Assembly: GCA_964389755.1 (NCBI GenBank)
Contig: CAYMEW010000048.1
Location: forward strand, 1-21,431
Length of the DNA stretch: 21,431 nucleotides
Source: JBBSUQ01 sp964389755
GTDB taxonomy: Bacteria > Bacteroidota > Bacteroidia > Flavobacteriales_D > Crocinitomicaceae
Reading direction: 5' to 3'
The translations under genes were made by a program, and so were the position numbers. Below the pieces are notes generated by a model. It was not told where the DNA came from, searched no databases, and was given only the letters and a program-made list of their open reading frames with translations. Below, in pieces: positions 18,583-21,431 of the stretch. Position 1 is the stretch's first letter. Each line of letters opens with the position of its first letter.

Positions 18583-18614
18583 CAATAATAGAAATTCAGA
18601 ACGAACCTCACAAA
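18583..18614 (-). promoter_or_regulatory. Candidate Bacteroidota promoter for the 18.5-kb operon
   Basis: On the minus strand, TTTG (18614-18611) is followed by 20 nt and TATTATTG (18590-18583). The Bacteroidota sigma-A consensus is TTTG, about 19-21 nt, TAnnTTTG; only one base of the -7 box differs. It is followed by 35 nt to the ATG at 18547, a normal leader length. The flanking intergenic stretch (18548-18740) is AT-rich, as expected for a promoter, and contains no terminator-like hairpin that I can see. Confidence 0.55.
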
Positions 18615-18740
18615 TTTTTGGAAGGGTTTAAGTTTAAGATTTTTTTAACAAAACCAGGATTTCGCTCAAAAGTCACTAGAAATAAAGTGTTTAATTCAAT
18701 CCAAAAAATCTACACTCAATTATTCATTTTTTATGCTCTA

Positions 18741-19075
18741 TTACCAGATCCTACTGACCATCCATAGTACAAAAAACGCAACTACCGCTATCCCAAAAAC
18801 CAGTTTGCTCCGCTTATCCTTTCGAACGTGCTTCATTTTTGAATGGTGCAATTCAAAAGGCAGAAAGTAGCCCCGCCACGCCTGGTTCGGCTCAGATAAA
18901 TACCAGTCGGTTTTGCAATTCCTGCACCGGTACACAGACACCGTATCCAGGCGGCCCGCTTTTTCCGTAGTCGGAAGGAAAATACCCGTTGATTGCTTAA
19001 GATCAGATCCAGCTGCTCAAAGTCCTCCTTTTGAAAGAATAGGTGCTGTAAATGGATATCACATTCAGTACACAT
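18741..19075 (-). pseudogene. Zinc-ribbon membrane protein gene, broken by a frameshift
   Basis: The ATG at 19073-19075 opens a frame reading MCTECDIHLQHLFFQKEDFE, with the first CXXC. After about 20-25 codons the credible protein sequence moves to another frame, which reads STGIFLPTTEKAGRLDTVSV, then YRCRNCKTDWYLSEP with the second CXXC. It ends in a basic stretch and a C-terminal membrane helix (KLVFGIAVVAFFVLWMV), with a stop at 18741. A zinc ribbon needs both CXXC pairs, so the two pieces belong together. The frame change falls between about 19,016 and 18,960. The 335-nt span is one base short of a whole number of codons, consistent with a 1-nt deletion or a base missing in the assembly. 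An in-frame GTG at 19078 is a less likely start. A weak promoter candidate lies upstream (TTTG 19149-19146, 23 nt, TATATTCG 19122-19115). Confidence 0.6.
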
Positions 19076-19133
19076 CACGCGTCTGTAAATTTTGTCTGAC
19101 GAACAGCCCCGTCACGAATATACACTATACTGC

Positions 19134-19646
19134 TTAATCATAAAACAAATACATGTTATCCCGGACCTCCCTGTTCACTATCGAATCTATCCGCAACACA
19201 TATTCGAAACTATCCACTTTTATAGATTTGATTGAGAGTACAGCCGTCATGTCTTGTTTAAAGGTTTCAAAACTTTGCCGGACCGTGTCGAAGATAATTG
19301 CTTCCAGTAGTTTCCTTCCTTTATAAAGCTTATCCATATCCATTTTATTGAAAAACAACAGGTGATATTTGCCGTAATGGGCTTCCGAAAAATCAGGAAT
19401 GTTTACACCTTCGGTTGAGTCGATACTGAATAGGATTTTTGCTTCATGCTTATACAGTTTATGTAGTATGTCAGAAGTTGACCGATCCGAACCAACAACT
19501 GAAATGTATTCGATATTCACGGGTATTTCCCGGGAACCTGCAGTAAGATCCGGATCTTTTGCCGTTTTGCTGGTGCAATTCGAAAGCAGCAGTAACATGC
19601 CAAACAAATGTATTTTACTACAAACCCGAAATGGTGTCCGAATCAT
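19134..19646 (-). CDS. Lipoprotein of unknown function (170 aa)
   Basis: A signal sequence with the hydrophobic run FGMLLLL ends in LSNC (residues 21-24); Cys24 is the likely lipidation site, though Asn before it is unusual. The mature part has an NIEYISVVGSDRSTSDILHK strand-helix start and a LLFFNKMDMDKLYKGRKLLE middle part. A later strand reads VDSFEYVLRIDSIVNRE, and the C-terminus is NMYLFYD. I do not recognise the family. It is 83 nt from the gene upstream (19647-19729, no clear promoter) and about 58 nt before the zinc-ribbon gene. It may form an operon with its neighbours, but the spacing is looser than in the large operon. Confidence 0.75.
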   Translation of the reverse strand: MIRTPFRVCSKIHLFGMLLLLSNCTSKTAKDPDLTAGSREIPVNIEYISVVGSDRSTSDILHKLYKHEAKILFSIDSTEGVNIPDFSEAHYGKYHLLFFNKMDMDKLYKGRKLLEAIIFDTVRQSFETFKQDMTAVLSIKSIKVDSFEYVLRIDSIVNREVRDNMYLFYD

Positions 19647-19729
19647 TTTTTATTCGTTTTTTACAACCAGTTAGCAATTAGTTTGGATTTGGTTTCCGGT
19701 CTTATCAAAGTCCTGTAATGATTTCTTGT

Positions 19730-20494
19730 TCACTCGCTCTCCATTTTATCTGATTTTTCCTCATCACAATCGCATGCCCGTGATGCATTGGTGTCATAGT
19801 TCATGATCAGGCAACTGTCCTCCGAAAACAGGAATTTCCAGGTACCCACTAATTCACCATCCCTGTATGTCCCTTCAAAAAATGTTTGCCTGAGCGTATC
19901 CAAATACACTTTTTGATAACCCTGCAAATGCCCGTTTTCATAAAGTCGTTTGTTCAGGAGTTGCCCGCCCGGAGTATACTCATAATCGTAGCCTTCCACT
20001 TGTCCTTCCGTATAATTTCGCTTAAAATGCAGATTGCCATTTTGCTCGTAAAAAATAATTTCCGGCCCGGACTTAACACCCTTTTTAAACCATTCAGTCG
20101 ATTTTTTGAACCCGTTCTCATAATACGCGATTCGCTCACCGTCAGGCCGTGCCCATGAATCATAATGCTCCACGAGCTTCAACTTGCCGTTGCCATAGAA
20201 CTCCCGGCAGGTTCCGGCCAGGAAATTGTTGCTATAATGTCCTTTTACGCGAATAACGCCGTTCGAATATTCCACGAAATCGCCTTCCAGTTTTCCGTCT
20301 TCAATGCTGCCCTTATACGTTAACTGTCCTTTTGCATCGTGACTTTCGAAACAGCCGGTGTACGGCGACCTATGATAATAATGACGCTTGTTTACGCGCT
20401 CAAGTGCTTCAAACTCCACGCACTGATCATTCGGAGTACAGGCAGACAAAAGGGCCCCCACGAAAATTATTAAGTGAAATATGTAAATTCTCAC
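19730..20494 (-). CDS. MORN/YwqK-type repeat lipoprotein (254 aa)
   Basis: The lipobox LSAC (residues 16-19) ends the signal sequence. From about residue 56 to 225 the chain is built of repeats of about 20-23 residues with the pattern Y.NG.l...g.Y..g...G....Y, as in KGSIEDGKLEGDFVEYSNGV, YGNGKLKLVEHY, YENGFKKSTEWFKKGVKSG, YEQNGNLHFKRNYTEGQVEG and YENGHLQGYQKVY. This is the MORN-like/YwqK-antitoxin repeat type. In Bacteroidota many such proteins are surface lipoproteins without a known toxin partner (family knowledge), so 'immunity protein' would be a guess. The C-terminus is acidic with CDCDEE. The start is GTG (20492-20494); no in-frame ATG lies before the nearest upstream stop. Confidence 0.85.
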   Translation of the reverse strand: MRIYIFHLIIFVGALLSACTPNDQCVEFEALERVNKRHYYHRSPYTGCFESHDAKGQLTYKGSIEDGKLEGDFVEYSNGVIRVKGHYSNNFLAGTCREFYGNGKLKLVEHYDSWARPDGERIAYYENGFKKSTEWFKKGVKSGPEIIFYEQNGNLHFKRNYTEGQVEGYDYEYTPGGQLLNKRLYENGHLQGYQKVYLDTLRQTFFEGTYRDGELVGTWKFLFSEDSCLIMNYDTNASRACDCDEEKSDKMESE

Positions 20495-20505
20495 AGTGTA
20501 TAAGT

Positions 20506-20540
20506 CAAAAATATACAGTTCTCAGCAAAGATGTCACAAA
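20506..20540 (-). promoter_or_regulatory. Candidate promoter of the MORN-repeat lipoprotein gene
   Basis: On the minus strand, TTTG (20540-20537) is followed by 23 nt and TATTTTTG (20513-20506), an exact TAnnTTTG box. Only 11 nt separate it from the GTG start at 20494, so the transcript would have a very short leader or none. The upstream element overlaps the last codons of the membrane-protein gene. The spacer is at the long end of the accepted range. Confidence 0.35.
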
Positions 20541-21016
20541 AAAACAGAAAGAAGAAACACGGCCACACTCACCAGGTGAATTGTCAACGATAAAATCAGC
20601 CAACGCCGATTCTCCTGTTCCTTTTTGAATTTTCGGGCGTAAGTGAGGTATTTGTCATCCTTTCTTATCAAAAACCAGTTGATGCAAAATGAGAGAAGCG
20701 GGACACCCACGATAAAATAAACAGCTTCTTCCTGTATGTCAATGCGGAACAACTTTACAAGATAAAAACCGATTGTTCCGAAAAAAAGAGCCAGGGTGAA
20801 AACCATCCAACTAAAAGCGAAGTAAGCCTCAACCCCCGTTTCGGAATATGCAAAACCTCGTTCTGCCCGTTTCAGTTTTGGCCCTTTGAGAATACCGGTT
20901 AACTTATAAAAAGACAGAATTGGTTTGATGAACAAAATCAGACTTAACAAGTGGAGCAGTTTGTCTGTGCTCAGGTAAACATAATTCCACCATTTTTCCG
21001 GATTTTTGAATTTCAT
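20534..21016 (-). CDS. Four-helix inner-membrane protein of unknown function (160 aa)
   Basis: Four hydrophobic segments are visible: about residues 19-38 (LLHLLSLILFIKPILSFY), 65-90 (FAFSWMVFTLALFFGTIGFY), 97-117 (VYFIVGVPLLSFCINWFLI) and 138-160 (WLILSLTIHLVSVAVFLLSV). Basic loops (GPKLKRAER and YARKFKKEQENRR) would face the cytoplasm, giving both ends inside. There is no signal peptide and no catalytic motif that I recognise. The gene ends 39 nt before the GTG of the MORN lipoprotein and begins 45 nt after the stop of the frame-broken remnant to its right. Membrane proteins of this size are common as toxin-immunity proteins, but nothing here shows that role. Confidence 0.78.
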   Translation of the reverse strand: MKFKNPEKWWNYVYLSTDKLLHLLSLILFIKPILSFYKLTGILKGPKLKRAERGFAYSETGVEAYFAFSWMVFTLALFFGTIGFYLVKLFRIDIQEEAVYFIVGVPLLSFCINWFLIRKDDKYLTYARKFKKEQENRRWLILSLTIHLVSVAVFLLSVFL

Positions 21017-21061
21017 AATTTCCCGAATCGCTTAATTACAGAATCGCATTTTCACAGTCCA

Positions 21062-21431
21062 TTACTCGCTTCCAAACCACACTTCCTTCAACCAGTCGTT
21101 CCCCGCTTTAAATGGTTTCCAGTGAACGGAATTCTGAACAAGTTCGTTCGCTTTTCTTGCCCAAAATACACATCCGGTTTAAACAAAGCAAATTCCGACG
21201 GTGAAAAGGAATAACCGGATTTTTCCAGTGAAAAAGCGAAAACCACAGCGAATACAACTGCTTTATTCCACACTAAACTATCCAATCGAAGCAATCCGCA
21301 TGTACTTTACACCGCGCTTCAGTGAAAGCCATTGGGTACCCGATGTACGCCGTTCCGTCAAAATTTCTGGCTGTCTGACGACCAAAGGAAGGAGTTTTCA
21401 GAAATTTTAGGAACAAGTACATTAGCGGGTA
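21062..21431 (-). pseudogene. Frame-broken coding remnant at the right edge
   Basis: No single frame is open across this stretch, yet protein-like sequence appears in pieces. The pieces, in order of transcription, are NVLVPKISENSFLWSSDSQK (frame 1, stop near 21358), then FDGTAYIGYPMAFTEARCKV (another frame, up to a TAG). Frame 1 then resumes with VWNKAVVFAVVFAFSLEKSG and SPSEFALFKPDVYFGQEK, and a third frame gives ANELVQNSVHWKPFKAGNDW and LKEVWFGSE up to a TAA at 21062-21064. This fits one decayed gene with about three frameshifts, or two adjacent fragments, or a poorly sequenced end. I do not recognise the family. The longest piece, open from 21294 (TTG) to 21088, may be taken as a small gene, but it lacks a proper ATG. 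Confidence 0.3.

Noticed and set aside
18548..18740. Terminator between the small-gene cluster and the large operon
   Set aside because: No stem-loop followed by a T run could be found on the minus strand; the stretch is simply AT-rich and holds the promoter candidate.
1..21431. tRNA or rRNA genes, CRISPR array, insertion sequence, attachment site
   Set aside because: No direct-repeat array, transposase-like frame, terminal inverted repeats or structural RNA pattern was seen by eye.

Overview
The window looks like a chromosomal segment of a Bacteroidota bacterium. I base this on giant secreted Rhs/YD-type proteins with the N-terminal 'GYPIN..Y.S.VGMD.EASWVGLGWNL' signature, an embedded Skp/OmpH-like chaperone, DNRLRE-type and PKD modules, and a promoter of the TTTG-N20-TAnnTTTG class. 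From memory of similar proteins, a Flavobacteriales (Crocinitomicaceae/Fluviicola-like) host is my best guess, but that is not proven here. Every gene I accept is on the minus strand, so transcription runs from right to left.

Right part (about 18.74-21.43 kb). This is a more AT-rich cluster of small envelope genes with no housekeeping members. It holds a frame-broken remnant at the edge, a four-helix membrane protein, a lipoprotein with MORN/YwqK-type repeats, a second unrecognised lipoprotein, and a small zinc-ribbon membrane protein. The two CXXC halves of the last one lie in different frames, so it is frameshifted.

Left part (18,547 down to 1 and beyond the edge). This is one tightly packed gene set, with ATGA or TAATG overlaps or gaps of 3-23 nt, behind one good promoter candidate. 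The order of transcription is: small secreted beta-rich protein (135 aa); secreted protein with two DNRLRE-like modules (563 aa); membrane-anchored Skp/OmpH-like chaperone (167 aa); lipoprotein (196 aa); giant Rhs-like protein A (1882 aa); PKD / jelly-roll / YD-repeat protein (367 aa); small exported protein (233 aa); and giant YD-repeat protein B. Protein B has at least 2,626 codons and leaves the window at position 1. It carries an in-frame TAG after residue 501, with the same reading frame on both sides.

How the parts may work together (inference): giants A and B and the 367-aa protein each hold pieces that usually sit in one Rhs-type chain, namely the N-terminal shell-opening motif, YD repeats, and the start of the Rhs core. 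The operon could therefore encode a split YD shell exported to the cell surface with its own periplasmic chaperone and lipoproteins. Any variable C-terminal effector would lie beyond the left edge and cannot be seen. I saw no RNA genes, CRISPR array, insertion sequence or clear terminator.
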